From the NCBI GenBank assembly GCA_022497155.1, contig MU385757.1, forward strand, positions 310,001-374,000: 64,000 nt of DNA. Reading direction: 5' to 3'. The translations under genes were made by a program, and so were the position numbers. Source of the stretch: Whalleya microplaca. Its lineage: Eukaryota > Ascomycota > Sordariomycetes > Xylariales > Xylariaceae. Below, piece after piece: positions 21,182 to 32,282 of this stretch. Under the pieces are notes generated by a model, which had not been told where the DNA came from, searched no databases, and saw only the letters and a program-made list of their open reading frames with translations. The first letter of the stretch is position 1. Every line of letters starts with the position of its first letter.

Positions 21182-23021
21182 GCGGGCAGGCAGGCTTCCG
21201 GGGTTTGATCCATGTGGGTGAGTGGGCGATGGGATATTTGCCCTGCTTGTGTTGGTCGGTCCTAAGAGAACTAACAATTGGGTCTCTGGAGAGTCAACCT
21301 TCGTGGCCTGCTGCCTGTTTCCTGAGGGGTTATGAGAGTATGATGTATGAGAAATGGGAAAACATATGAGGCTGAGCATTTCGTCCGCGGTAGGCGGTAA
21401 GCAGTGATGATGATGATGTCTGATCGGATGGGATGGGGAAACTGCGCATATTGCATCTTTGCATTCGGCTACCTAGTAGCTTGCGGGCTCCTAGATAGGT
21501 AGACCAACCAACCCTACATAGGTACTTGAGCATACAGCTTTGTCAGAGGTAGATACAGGACGTCGGAAAATAAAAGATATACTGCATAAATGAATGAATG
21601 AATGAACAAATCATTGGGGGTTGTGAGTGAGTGAGTGAGTGAGTAGCTTTTGGGTTTTATGTGGCTTGCTCCTTGGACATATAGGACAGAAAGATGGTGG
21701 TCGTTGCATTGGTGGTATATAAATCAGCTGGAGTTTTTGTGTGAATAATTGTGAAGATAATTGGTATTGTATGTTATTTCTCTCTTCTAGGAGTTGATAA
21801 TATGTTGATATATCCAGTGGTTGAGATATTTTATATAAAGGTAGATTAAGGTACGACCCCTTCATCGTGTAAAGCTAGTTGAAATATTATGATTTGGTTC
21901 TCTTTTGAATTATATGTGTATATGAGTTGATAGAGCCAAAGCCAATAGACTTGTTAGGAATTAGCAATATCATTGTTCTGTATAGCTAGAATTGGTGCTT
22001 ATGATATGTTAGTCTTTCAAGAGTCAAGATATGAGTATAGGGGTGAATAAAGTTACGACCCCTTTACTGTGTGAAGCTAGTTGAAATGTCATGATGTGTT
22101 TTCTCTTTTAGGTGTGAAGGAGTTGATAGAGCGAATACCAATAGCGCTGTTAAGAACAATAACTAACTCGCTCTGTATAGCAACAACTGGTGTTTATGAT
22201 ATGTTGAGTATTTCAAGAGCTAAGCTATGAGTATGGGGGTGAGTTAAGTTCCGACCCCTTTACTTTGTACACTCGGCTAACCGACCCGACAAGCGATTAG
22301 CGACAAGCGGATCGATGTGGCTGGCCTACCTACCTAGGCGCCAAGCAACTGGGAATGACGTTAGGCGTCGGTCATATCGAGTGATTTTTTTACCGGGTAT
22401 GTACAGAGGTCCCCACACAAGCTCCAGCATACATAGCTGCAACCGCAACTGCAAGCCACCCGGGCGGACGGTGGAATGGATCGAATGGCTGAGTGAGGTG
22501 TATTTATTAGGCTAGGTACGGGTACGAGGTACATGTACATGCGTAGCATGTCAGACACACACAGGTACGGAGTGAGATCGGATGATGAGACCTGGAGATC
22601 GTCGCCAGCCACCGGAGCAATTCGTCCATTATCCAACGCTGTTTTTGTCCTGTCTGTCTGTCGGCTTTCACCTACCTACCTAAACTAATACATAAATAAT
22701 ATTCTGGTACGACCTGGTTCTTTGTTTCTCCTGACTTGAAGCTATTCTCATCCTCGGTATTGCAGCATACTGAGATAGATCCCGTGAGGATTGTTAGATC
22801 TCTGCTTTCCATTGTGAGTCAATTGCTTACTTTGTCTACCTGCGTAGGTGCTTTGCCGGTGCGGGAATATTTGCATTTTCTACATAGTGTGTACATACCA
22901 TGCATACGTACATAGACGCACTCACTTCTCAATTGATCAAGAGGATCGATCCCCAGAACATTTAGCTCACATGTAACTTACCCAGGTCTTCCCCCAGCCG
23001 GTAAACCACACCATACCCACG
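21182..23021. other. Intergenic region between CAND1 and the mitochondrial-type gene
   Basis: About 1.8 kb, AT-rich in the middle. It holds simple runs (AATG at 21590-21606, GAGT at 21626-21645) and the 200-bp tandem repeat listed separately. The last 500 bases, with a CTACCTACCTAGG motif near 22326, are the likely promoter of the gene at 23022. No coding region is supported. Confidence 0.5.
21770..22262. repeat. Degenerate tandem repeat, unit about 200 bp
   Basis: The phrase TACGACCCCTT recurs at 21852, 22054 and (as TCCGACCCCTT) 22250, giving spacings of about 202 and 196 bases. Between them the same words recur in the same order: AGCTAGTTGAAAT, GAGTTGATAGAG, CCAATAG, CTGTATAGC, TTATGATATGTT, TTTCAAGAG and ATGAGTAT. 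A partial earlier unit (TCTAGGAGTTGATAATATG, about 21787) precedes the first full copy and a fragment follows the second. Copies differ by substitutions and small indels. There is no coding potential. Confidence 0.8.
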
Positions 23022-24037
23022 ATGTCGGCATCACGCCTCCTCGCCCTCCGCACCACCACCCTCCGCACCCTCGCCCGACGTCCCGTGCCCCGCCAATTCG
23101 CCGCAGCCCACCAAATACAACTCGTCCGCCCAGCGGCGCGGCGGTGGGAGAGCGACGCCGCCGACGACGTCGACAACGACAGCGGGCACCATGGGCACGG
23201 CGAGTCGAAGTCGAGCGATTTGCCCTGGTGAGCTAACCCCCCCCTCTTCTTCAGAATTTTCTTTCATGCCACCAGCACGCAGCCGGTGCAATGGCTTGTT
23301 CTACGCAGCTTGCGGAAAGCCATTGGCTAGGTATTCCGAGCGGGTGATCCGAGGTACTTTCGTGACCTCCTATGTAGAATGAAATATTGACAGCATACAG
23401 GCTTCTGGGCTCGATAGGCGCAACCGTAGGTGGCGTGGCACTACTGCACTCGACGCGCCCCGAGAAGGCGGCGCACGACGACCACCACGCGGCACATGGA
23501 CACGAGGAATCAGCGTCTGAGGGAGAGGGAAAGGAGGATACTGGAGAGGACAAGGACGAGTCCGCTGCGCCGGCGGATCATGATAGCTCAGATGGGGAGG
23601 ATAAGGATAAGGCTGCGGTATGAACGCCTCTGTCTTCCTTCCTTAGTTGCTTGTATTCTTGTCTGTTTAGCTCCCCGTCGTCAGTCAGTTTACCGAACGG
23701 CTCTACCTAGCTGCCCTTCTGAGGGAGCAGCTAGCTGACTAACTATCTATCCCCATTCACTCCGTCTCTATAAATACAGTACCTACATACTTCAGACGTC
23801 TGCCGTGCTGTTTATATGAATATACTGACCTCGGGGACGTATGCACAGAATGAAGACAAGGTAGCGAGCAGCCCGGACACGCCGTCTAAGAAGGAAGGTG
23901 AGAATGAGAGTCGAGATGAAGGCGAGAAGGACGACAAGAAGGATGATAATAAAGATGAGTCGAAAGACGACAAGAAAGATGAGAAGACAGACGACAAGAA
24001 AGATGAGAAGAAAGACGAGTCCTCCGAATCCAAATAA
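23022..24037 (+). CDS. Small mitochondrial-type membrane protein with D/E/K-rich tail
   Basis: Exons 23022-23227, 23401-23617 and 23849-24037 give 203 residues. The N-terminus (MSASRLLALRTTTLRTLARR) is rich in Arg, Ser and Thr with no acids for about 40 residues, a typical mitochondrial presequence. Then comes an acidic/His stretch (DNDSGHHGHGESK), one hydrophobic segment LLGSIGATVGGVALLH after the first intron, and a long disordered tail; residues from about 142 to the end are nearly all Asp, Glu, Lys and Ser (repeats of DDKKDE). A role at the mitochondrial inner membrane is inferred only from this layout; the family is not recognised. The second intron (231 bases) is long for this genome. 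Confidence 0.8.
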
Positions 24038-25334
24038 GCCAGCGCTGCGATGTATTTTAATGTATGAATGAGGTCTCCCACTAGCGGATCGATCGTGATG
24101 TAGGTTTGGTGGAAGAACTGTATTTGGGACATGGCAATGGGATGGCATGGCATAAGCATGGGTTGCAAGAAACCTCGCGGTCCCTTCTTCCTTGTATTAT
24201 AGAGATATCTTAATCCCCACATCTCCCATACTGAGCTTTTGCAATGGGAGATCAAGTTACAGAGCGTGTTATTGTAAGAGTTGTAAGGCATGTAATAAAA
24301 AGGGGCAATTTTCACAATGTCAAAAAGTGCTGATGAAGATCTCTCTGTTCTTTAGTCAATCTGACTTCATTCTCTTGCTCTTCCTCTTCCTCTTCCCCTG
24401 GCTCTACATACTTCCCTCTCATAGCAGCAGCAGTAGTAGTAATAAGTATGAGTATCAATCAATATCATGCATGATTCTCTCTCCATCCCTCCATCCCTCT
24501 CATACCCCTCCCTCCTTCCTACATTCTGTATCATCTCATCTCCCCATCATCAAGATCAATAGATCAATGATATGCAACCTTGAGGTCCAGTCTCGGGCGG
24601 GAGGAGGAAAGGGGGGAAAACAAATAAACAGTTAGACAGACATATGACAATCTTTTTGTCAGAGAAAACAAGTTAGTGATTACACTTTACACTTTCCCTT
24701 CCCTTCCCTTCCCGGGGTCTAGAAATTCGCGGGCCTGAAATAATCAAACAAAAAGTGAGAAGAAAGACAGCAGTGATGGTATTTTTTGCCGTGTTCTTTT
24801 TTTGTTTTGTTTTCTCAAAACCACGCCAACGGATGTCTGATGAATGCTTCCCAATTTTCCTTCCTAATCGAGGGTGGATTCTGCCTCGATAAAAAAACCA
24901 TGTGTTGCAAAGTCTGCATGAGAGTGTGTGTGGTTCGTCTAGTGACGGTCTGTACAAAGGAAAAATGTGGTATGTATTTAGATGTTTCTTGGCGGGCTCT
25001 GTGTGTGCCATGGTACTAGCCAGGCCAAGGGGTGTGTCCACGTGTCAAGCATCAATTGGAAGTACTCAGAGGCCAGCCGAGATGTTGAGGAGCCCTACAG
25101 GTTTCAAGATCATGCGCCGACTCGGTTGGCGAAGCATTAAGATTCTTTAGATCGCGGGAGCTCTTGCAATTAGGGTTGTCGTAACAGCCGTTCAATATCG
25201 TAAAGACGCGTGATGGTGATGAAGGAGATGCCAGTGCGGTGATGCAAGATTTGCTGCACGGTAAGATGAACAGCTGTAGGAGAGCGGATAAGCTCTAGAT
25301 CTGGTCTCTGGATCCATGTGCCCCGGTTTTGAGG
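24038..25334. other. Intergenic region between convergent genes
   Basis: About 1.3 kb between two 3' ends. It contains simple sequence: a CTC/TTCC-rich run (24370-24400), AGC/AGT triplets (24424-24440), CCATCCCT repeats (24482-24500) and a CCCTT run (24694-24713). Open frames here arise from low complexity. Long 3' UTRs are likely. Confidence 0.5.
24694..24713. repeat. CCCTT microsatellite
   Basis: Four near-perfect TTCCC units in a 3' intergenic region. Confidence 0.7.
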
Positions 25335-26374
25335 CTAGCAGGACTGGTAGAGTAGCAGAGGCTCGCCCACGTTCTCAATCTCGGGTATCGTGCATTTGAG
25401 ATCGAACGCTTTTGACAGGACGATCTTGAAGATCTATAGGCAGGGTTAGCGTGCTATCACTCCAAACATTACAGAATGGAAGAGTGATTAACCTTTTGGA
25501 CGTTGATGCTGTGGCTGGTGCTGCTAAATATTAAAGCAGCCCGCATGGCCTTAGCAAACCGTCGAGCCTATATTGACCATTAGCTGTGCGCCGAATTCTA
25601 TGTCACATATCAAAGGCCTACCTGGTTTGAGATCTCTTCCTGGTCTTCACGGGGGAAATTGACGAAGTGGTCATACTTTGTCCCGACCAGAATTGGGATT
25701 GCCGTCTTGTTGAAGCCTCGTCCTTGGCGATACCACTCCTTGATACTATTCAGTGTGCTCTTCCGCGTCAGGTCGAACATGAACAGTATGGCTACTGCAT
25801 CGTTGCAGACCAAGGGGAGCATGTTGACAAACTCCCTTTGGCCACCCAGGTCCCAGATGCTGAACGTGATCTCGGTGTTGCGTATGCTGATCGTCTTCTC
25901 CATGAAGTTGACACCTAATGTCTGGATGTAATCTTCGTCCCAACTGCCCTCGACGTATTTCACCATCAGAGACGTCTTGCCGATTTGCGCATCGCCCACC
26001 ATGCCAACCTTGATCACGACGTGATGGCGCCCATTACTTTGCTCCCCGCCGTTACCATTGCTGCCTCTAGAAGCGTGGTCACTGTAGTGTCTCTCGCCGG
26101 AGCCAGAGAGTCCTGAGGGTGGTCTCGATATCGATTGCGGCTGCATGGAAACGGGAGGAGAATCGTACTGAGCGTGAGGGTCGTGAGGGTCTATGTCTTC
26201 GGGCTGCGGGCTGCTGCTGGCTAGACCTTGGTCAAGCGATCGTGAGCGATGGTGACGGGTCTCGTAGATGGGTTGCTCGGAAGCGAGGTGCGGAGACCCC
26301 TCGATGCCGCCGAGGGTGTCATCGCCGACATCCTGCGGCACATGTGTAGGTGCAACGAGGGGATCGTGATCCAT
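25335..26374 (-). CDS. Septation GTPase Spg1/Tem1
   Basis: Exons 26374-25622, 25567-25493 and 25433-25335 give 308 residues. After a 117-residue disordered His/Ser/Pro-rich extension comes a Ras-like GTPase: P-loop GDAQIGKT (127-134), [19 protein letters not shown] (switch I side), WDLGGQ (174-179) and GTKYD (231-235) in place of the usual NKxD, then CSTS-type [12 protein letters not shown] and the closing [17 protein letters not shown]. This order and the GTKYD motif are specific to Spg1/Tem1, the switch of the septation initiation / mitotic exit network at the spindle pole body. The start at 26374 is the first in-frame ATG; the open frame reaches 26551 only through a GTG. The Gln of WDLGGQ (Ras Q61) is present, so the GTPase should cycle normally. 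Confidence 0.96.
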
Positions 26375-27603
26375 TGTGTCTACGGCGTCGTGGAACTCGG
26401 GCGCTGACCCCGCGGAAAGGAGTGATGAGTCCAGGATGAAAGGCTCGGGAGGGACTCGTGAGAATGAGCGGTAGTACTCGAGACTCGAGTGTGCAAGGAC
26501 AAATAAGAGATTGCGGTGGGGGGATGAGGGTCTCAGATCAGCCCGGCGCACTGGATCATAGAACGATCATGGAATGCAGATGGAATGGATGGATGATGCG
26601 AGGCTTCGGCGACCAGAGAGGAATGCTGGGTGGTTTCCCTAGAGTGTGTAGGCGGTTAGTCTCGATGCATATCGATAGCACGGGAGATGATGATATCAGC
26701 TCCAGCAGCAGTCCCAGCAGTCCTAGTACTCAGTCCTACAGGTATGTAAGAGCTGTAACGTAAGAGCTGTTGGTGCCGAAGCAATAGTCAATAGTACGGG
26801 TGGAATATGGGTGTGTAGGTGGAGTAATCTGTACTCTTCCTTCGTACGGATGGATGTACAGTACTATTAGGTTAAGTACGGAATCGTTGAGAAATGAAGG
26901 TATTGGAGGGTATTGGAGGGAGACGAGGACGGCAAGGCAGAATGCAATGCAGGCCCTGCAGGCTGAGCAGAAATATGGATTGCAGACGGATGACTGTGCA
27001 GAATATTTTATGCATACATACCTGAAGATGAGGGTGAATAACGAATGAATGGTATTCTAATGCGGGAAACCCGTGAGGCCCGTCGGTTGGTGAAGTTGGG
27101 AGAGGTGATGAAGCGGCCCACCAAAAACGGGAAGATCATTGAAGGGCCAGCCAGCAGTAGGCAGCGCCAGGGGGGAAAGGAGGGATGGGGGGCGGAGGGT
27201 AGCGGAGGGGCAGCAGCAGACGGGACTCAGGATGGCTACTTCCATACAATTGTTATTACAGGCTACATACAGCTGCTGCACCGGCGGAAGGAATGGTACA
27301 TGTTTGTATATGTACATCCATACATATAACATACAATTTGATACATACATATATATACAATATACTTGTTAGAATACATAATCGGCATTGTGTTAACTTA
27401 CACAGGACATCTAGACCAAATACCTACCATATCGGTATACTCACCTATCTAATCGCATCGCATCGCATCGCATCTATATTATAACTACGTTAGTAATAAT
27501 AACAATCGGGTCTTACATGTATTTACATGTAACCTATCTTACAGATTATGTAAGTAAAAACTAATTAGTTTCCTTAATGTGAACAATAACCTAACAGGCT
27601 TGA
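26375..27603. promoter_or_regulatory. Spg1 upstream region up to the gypsy element
   Basis: About 1.2 kb without a supported gene. The first 500 bases are G/A-rich and must hold the Spg1 promoter and leader. Toward 27.3 kb composition turns AT-rich with ATACATAC runs, and a TCGCA microsatellite lies just before the repeat boundary. Confidence 0.45.
27453..27474. repeat. TCGCA microsatellite
   Basis: Four perfect copies of TCGCA plus a partial fifth, about 130 bases before the left LTR of the gypsy element. Confidence 0.85.
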
Positions 27604-27794
27604 TATGAAAGGCTATTACGCTAAGATGTAATTTTATAATGCCAAATGAGTATTTATTTTCTAACTAAAGAAAAAAAGAAAATCAAAAAGGTATATTGAT
27701 ATAGCTCGAGAGCATTTATATTAGCTCTCGAGAGCTGTGCTGCTATATCGGCTTATAATTGCTAATATTCCCTATTACGGCATAGCTTATTACA
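27604..27794 (-). repeat. 3' LTR of the minus-strand gypsy element
   Basis: 191 bases, gap-free match to 34908-35098. On the minus strand it starts TGTAAT. It carries a strong imperfect hairpin (arms about 27698-27713 and 27724-27749, based on GCTCGAGAGC/GCTCTCGAG and GATATAGC/GCTATATC). The inner end is uncertain by about two bases. Confidence 0.88.
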
Positions 27795-29900
27795 TTATTC
27801 CCCCCTTTATTTTTTGCGCGATTGTATCGCGTCTTTTATGCCCGAGCGTAAAGTATATATAAATTCTCGTTAATTATCGGCCTTTCTAGTTACTAATAAT
27901 TTATTTTATTATTAATTAGGCCCGGTTCGGGAGGTAATATAAAGATATTTTTATAAAAGAATTCTTTTGCTATAAGGGTTTTTAATTTTACGTTACTATT
28001 AGCTAATCGAATATAAAATAAACGCGTATAAAATTAAAGCTCGATTTTTGTTTTTAATTAGTTCTTTATTCGATAGTTAAATTTATTTTTAAATTAATAA
28101 ATTAATTCCCACTTTTAATTAGCTTAAGTACGTAACTAATATAATATATAATTAACTTTTATAATTAATCGCGCGATTAATTCTTTTTTAAGGTTATTTA
28201 AATATCCTAGGCCTTTTTTTCGAAATTCCTTTTTTTCTCCCTTTTTTTTTTAGGCTATTTATAGATAAAGACTTATTTTCCCAACTGTTTATTTTACTTT
28301 TTTGTTTTTTAATTTTTTAATTTTTTAATTTTTTAAATTTCTAATTTTCCAATTCTTTTATTTTCTTATTATTTAAGTTATTAATATATTTTCCCGTAAT
28401 ATTCCCGTAGCGTGTCTTTTCCTTTTTACCGCTATTTTCGCTTATTTTCGCTTTTACTACTGCCGCTATATTTTTGTTTCGTTTCCTTTCCGGCTTTACT
28501 GCTTTTAAGCCGCCCGTTCGCGCTACTTTTATAGTTTTCCCTTCTTTTGTGTGTCGTATTTTATGCTGCCCCTATATCGGCTATATAGCTAAAAACCTTT
28601 CCGCTTTTTGTTCCGACCAAACTTATAAGTTTTTTCTTTTTTTTTTTTTTAGTTTTAAAATATTTTAAATATAGTACTAACTATATTTAGCTATTTATAA
28701 TATGCGATATATAAAATATACTAAAAGCTATAACTGCTTTATTATAAATTACTTTTTATTTTTTTTATTTGAATACTATTTTTTAATCTCGTTTTATAAC
28801 TACTTGCGGATACCGAGATTCGCTTTCTTGCTATTACTTTAGTAAAAACTTATCGAATTTACGATAGCTCGAACTTTAATAAGTTATTTATTTCTCCCGC
28901 TTTTTTATAATATCTTTATTACTTATTTTTTTTATCTAATTTCTGTCGCTGCTTAAAAGTCGGCCGGAATACGGGTATAATATATTACTAATGCCGCTAT
29001 ATATTTCGAGTGTGCTAAAATAAGCGTTACGGCCTTAAGCCGGGCCGGGGCTTAATAATAATAAAAATAGTATATAAGTTTTTACTTTATTTTTCTGTAA
29101 TTTTTTTTAGCTTATATGCTATATAAAAGTAGCTTATAGCCGCGCTTAAAGAAGTCGCTTGCCTGCTCGAGCGTATTATTAATAATATTAGCGATATTAT
29201 AATTATTACGCGCTTTATAATAAATAACGCCGGGCTTGCCGCTCGTACGTGTATTTCTATTTCCGGTTCTTTTTTTCGGCCCGTCCCGCCCGCTTTTATT
29301 ATTACTATAAATTTTTTGCTTAAGCGCGGCTCGCGTACCTCTCGCTCGCGTATTTCCTTTATTCCTATTAATATTTTTTACTGCCGTAGCCGCCCCTTCA
29401 AGCTCTTTTCCGTAAAAATAAAAAAAAAAGCGATAGATATAGATAAAAAAAAGAAAGACAATAAAAAAAACGAGCTAAATTATTAGCTCCCGGCTAATAT
29501 AGGTATACCGTTCGGTTAGATTTATTACGTTTTTCGGTCGGTTTTATAATAGTTTTAATTATCGGTTTGCTAAAAAAAATTACGTAAATAAAGGGGGTTA
29601 TTTATTATTTATTTGGGAGTAGCGTTCGCGCTACTTATAATAATAAAAAATTTATAATTTTCCGTAACATTTTTTTATTTTACTTATATCCTTTCGTTTC
29701 CGTATCTTGCTAGTGCTTTATTAGTTATATAATTACTACGCGAGCGCAGCTTTTGCCTTTTCTTTTATACTAATTCTTTTAGGCCTATTATTTGTTTTTA
29801 TATTACCGTAATTTTTTTTAAAACAATTTACTATTTTAATATCTTTTAAGTTTTTAAATAGTTCCTATATTAAGGCCGTATAGCCTACCTATTTTACTAG
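27795..29900 (-). other. Unassigned 3' segment of the gypsy element
   Basis: About 2 kb lies between the integrase region and the 3' LTR, more than a simple polypurine tract needs. It is AT-rich with scattered GC-rich islands (around 29,030-29,400), poly-T runs and an AATTTTTT run (about 28311-28335). I could not assign any domain; it may be a third open frame, a long 3' UTR, or an older nested insertion. Confidence 0.4.
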
Positions 29901-30589
29901 CACTTGTTTAGTTTTTTTTCGCCCCTTCCGCTTAATAATTACTCGAATAATTTCCTTTATTTGCCATTCTATTTTTTCCTTTCCCTCTTTACTAACTATA
30001 GGGGGAAATTATATATTTTTGTTTTTTTGGGAAGGCAGGAAATTATTTTTTGCGCAGCAAATAAGCTCGATATAAAACCGGTTATATATTTCTTTCGGTA
30101 TATTTAATTTTATAATTTAAGGGCTAATAACGCGCGTTATTTTATATTTAGCGTATAATTATGCCAGCTTTTATAAAAGTTAGGAAATAGAAATATTTTT
30201 AAGCGTTAATTATACCTTATCCCCTATTTGGAATTACTTTATAAAAAATCGCCGTTCGTTAGCTACGTCTTTTTATCGTTATTATATAGTTATTATTGCG
30301 GCTTATACAAATTTTATCGCCTTTTTTAAGCACTAAATAAAAGCCTCCGCCCGTACGCGCGGTTCGGAAATAAGTCTTAGGATATATTTTACTACTAAAA
30401 TAAGTTTTACGTAATATCTGTAAAATATAAAAAAAAGACTTAGCCTTATTATCGTAATATCTCGGTTATTAATCGCGAGTATTACTCCCGGTAGTAATAA
30501 GCTTTATTCGAATTAAACGTATAATATAAACGCTCGAAAATATGCTAATATTTTTTAGTTTACTTATTTAGTAGCTTTATCGGTCTCTG

Positions 30590-30910
30590 GGTAAAACGTA
30601 ATTAATAAATGTTACTCGATCTTTACTAATAAGTAAAACTATCTTTAGAACTGCCTTATTTAATTAGATTTTTTATTACTAATTATAATACGGGAAAAAC
30701 TATAATATTTTTAATAATAATTTATAAACTATTCGGCATATATTTCCGCCTTTATTAAAATTATAGCTTCTAGTATAACCTGCTTTTCTAATTAATTAAA
30801 AATTACTATTATAAAAATAAAGTTCTGCTCGGAAGCAGCTAATAAATTGGTTATAAAATCGATAAATAACTTATTATAAAATCGATCCGGGATAAGTAAT
30901 AATTTTAGAA
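30590..30910 (-). pseudogene. Gypsy integrase core remnant
   Basis: Reading the minus strand across stops gives a retroviral-type integrase core: a first Asp block (FIDFITNLLAASEQNF), a second block with SN where the catalytic Asp region should be, and a third block LLITFYPETDKAT corresponding to the HPETDGQ motif. Several stops and amino-acid changes fit G-to-A or C-to-T mutation. It is part of the element at 27604-35098. Confidence 0.75.
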
Positions 30911-32081
30911 GCCTTTTTTTTTAGTTACGCTATACCGTTTTTTTTTTATAAATATCGCAATTTTTATAGAAACGTTTTATAAACGCCGATATTTTAAGCT
31001 AGTAAAACGTTCTTAAAAATATTACTAATATATTTTCCTTTCCCGGGTACTTTATTAAATATAAATTATAGGTATTTTATATTAAAATAGTGCGGAGCGG
31101 CTTTTAATTAAAGATTTAAATACGCTTGCGGAAATATAGTCGACCTTTATTATTAATATTATATTCCGATAACGATATTTTTACGTTTAGGTTTTTAAGG
31201 AACGTTCGGTCCTTTTAAGCTACTGCCTTTATTACTCGCGCGTAATTCGGGTTTTTCGCTACCTTTATATTTTATAATAATTATAAATTCTTATATTCGA
31301 AAATTTCCTTGCTTTCCGGGATATTTTATCCGTATAACTAAATATACTTTATTTTAATAATCCCCGCTTACTTATATTTCTTAAGTTATATATAAAGTAA
31401 CTATTTTTTTTATAATAATTAGAATTTCCGTCCTTTATACCTTTTGTTTTATATTCCCTATAGCAGGTTTTGTTCGCGCTATAAAAAAATATCGGGTCTA
31501 ATGTTTAAACGTTTAACGCGAAATTCCAATCGGAAATTAAAGCGTATTAATTCCTCTAACTAATGTATTTATCGCTCGGAAAGTCTTTTAAAAGTTATAA
31601 AATATTTTAAATTTTTATAGTTAAATAAAATTATAAATATTAAAGTTACGTTTCGTAATTCCGCGTCTTATATTCGCAAACAGCTTATAATTATTAGTAG
31701 CTTTTTATTGTAAATTTCGTAATTAATTTCTGCCGGAATTAAGCGCTTAAAATAATAAATTACAGGTAATAAAATCCCTTACTTATTGCGCTATAACAGG
31801 CATTTCTTATAAGCCTATTTCGAGCAGTCTATTTCGACTACTGTCTCTCGTTCGGGATCCTATTATACTAAAGCCGGTTTTTCTAAAAACGCTTGTTTAA
31901 AGTTCTCGAACGTTAGATTTTTCGAAAGCCTTTATCGAAACGGTACCCCCTTTTTCGTAAATGCCGATAAAAAGGTAATAAAATCTATATAGTTCTTAAT
32001 AAAATCCCGGTAAAAATTCGTAAATCCTAAAAAATTACAAACTTCCTTAAGCGTTTTAAAAAGCTCCTATTCTCTAATTAC

Positions 32082-32282
32082 CTATACCTTAGCCGGATCC
32101 ATACAGACCCTCTTCCCTACTTCGATAATAAATCCCAAATACTTTATAGTAATTACTACAAACTCGCATTTGTTTATATCTAAATTTAAGCCCGCTACTT
32201 TTAAATATCTTAACACTTTTTTTACTTTATCGATATAATCTTTTTTTATCCTAAAAAAATAAATCAATATATCGTTTATATA
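32082..32282 (-). pseudogene. Gypsy reverse transcriptase remnant (YIND box)
   Basis: In frame with the open stretch ending at 32082, the codons at 32282-32271 read Y-I-N-D where active gypsy RT has Y-x-D-D. The following residues (KVKKVLRYLKVAGLNLDINKCEF and KYLGFII) match the RT palm/thumb region. The catalytic Asp is lost by GAC-to-AAC. Part of the element at 27604-35098. Confidence 0.88.

Noticed and set aside
20492..21379. Minus-strand 295-codon frame
   Set aside because: Antisense shadow of the GC-rich last exons of CAND1; Leu/Arg/Pro-rich without family features.
28474..30107. Plus-strand frames in the minus-strand gypsy element (28474-28668, 29904-30107)
   Set aside because: Phe/Tyr/Leu-rich products of T-rich RIP-like DNA; wrong strand relative to RT and integrase.
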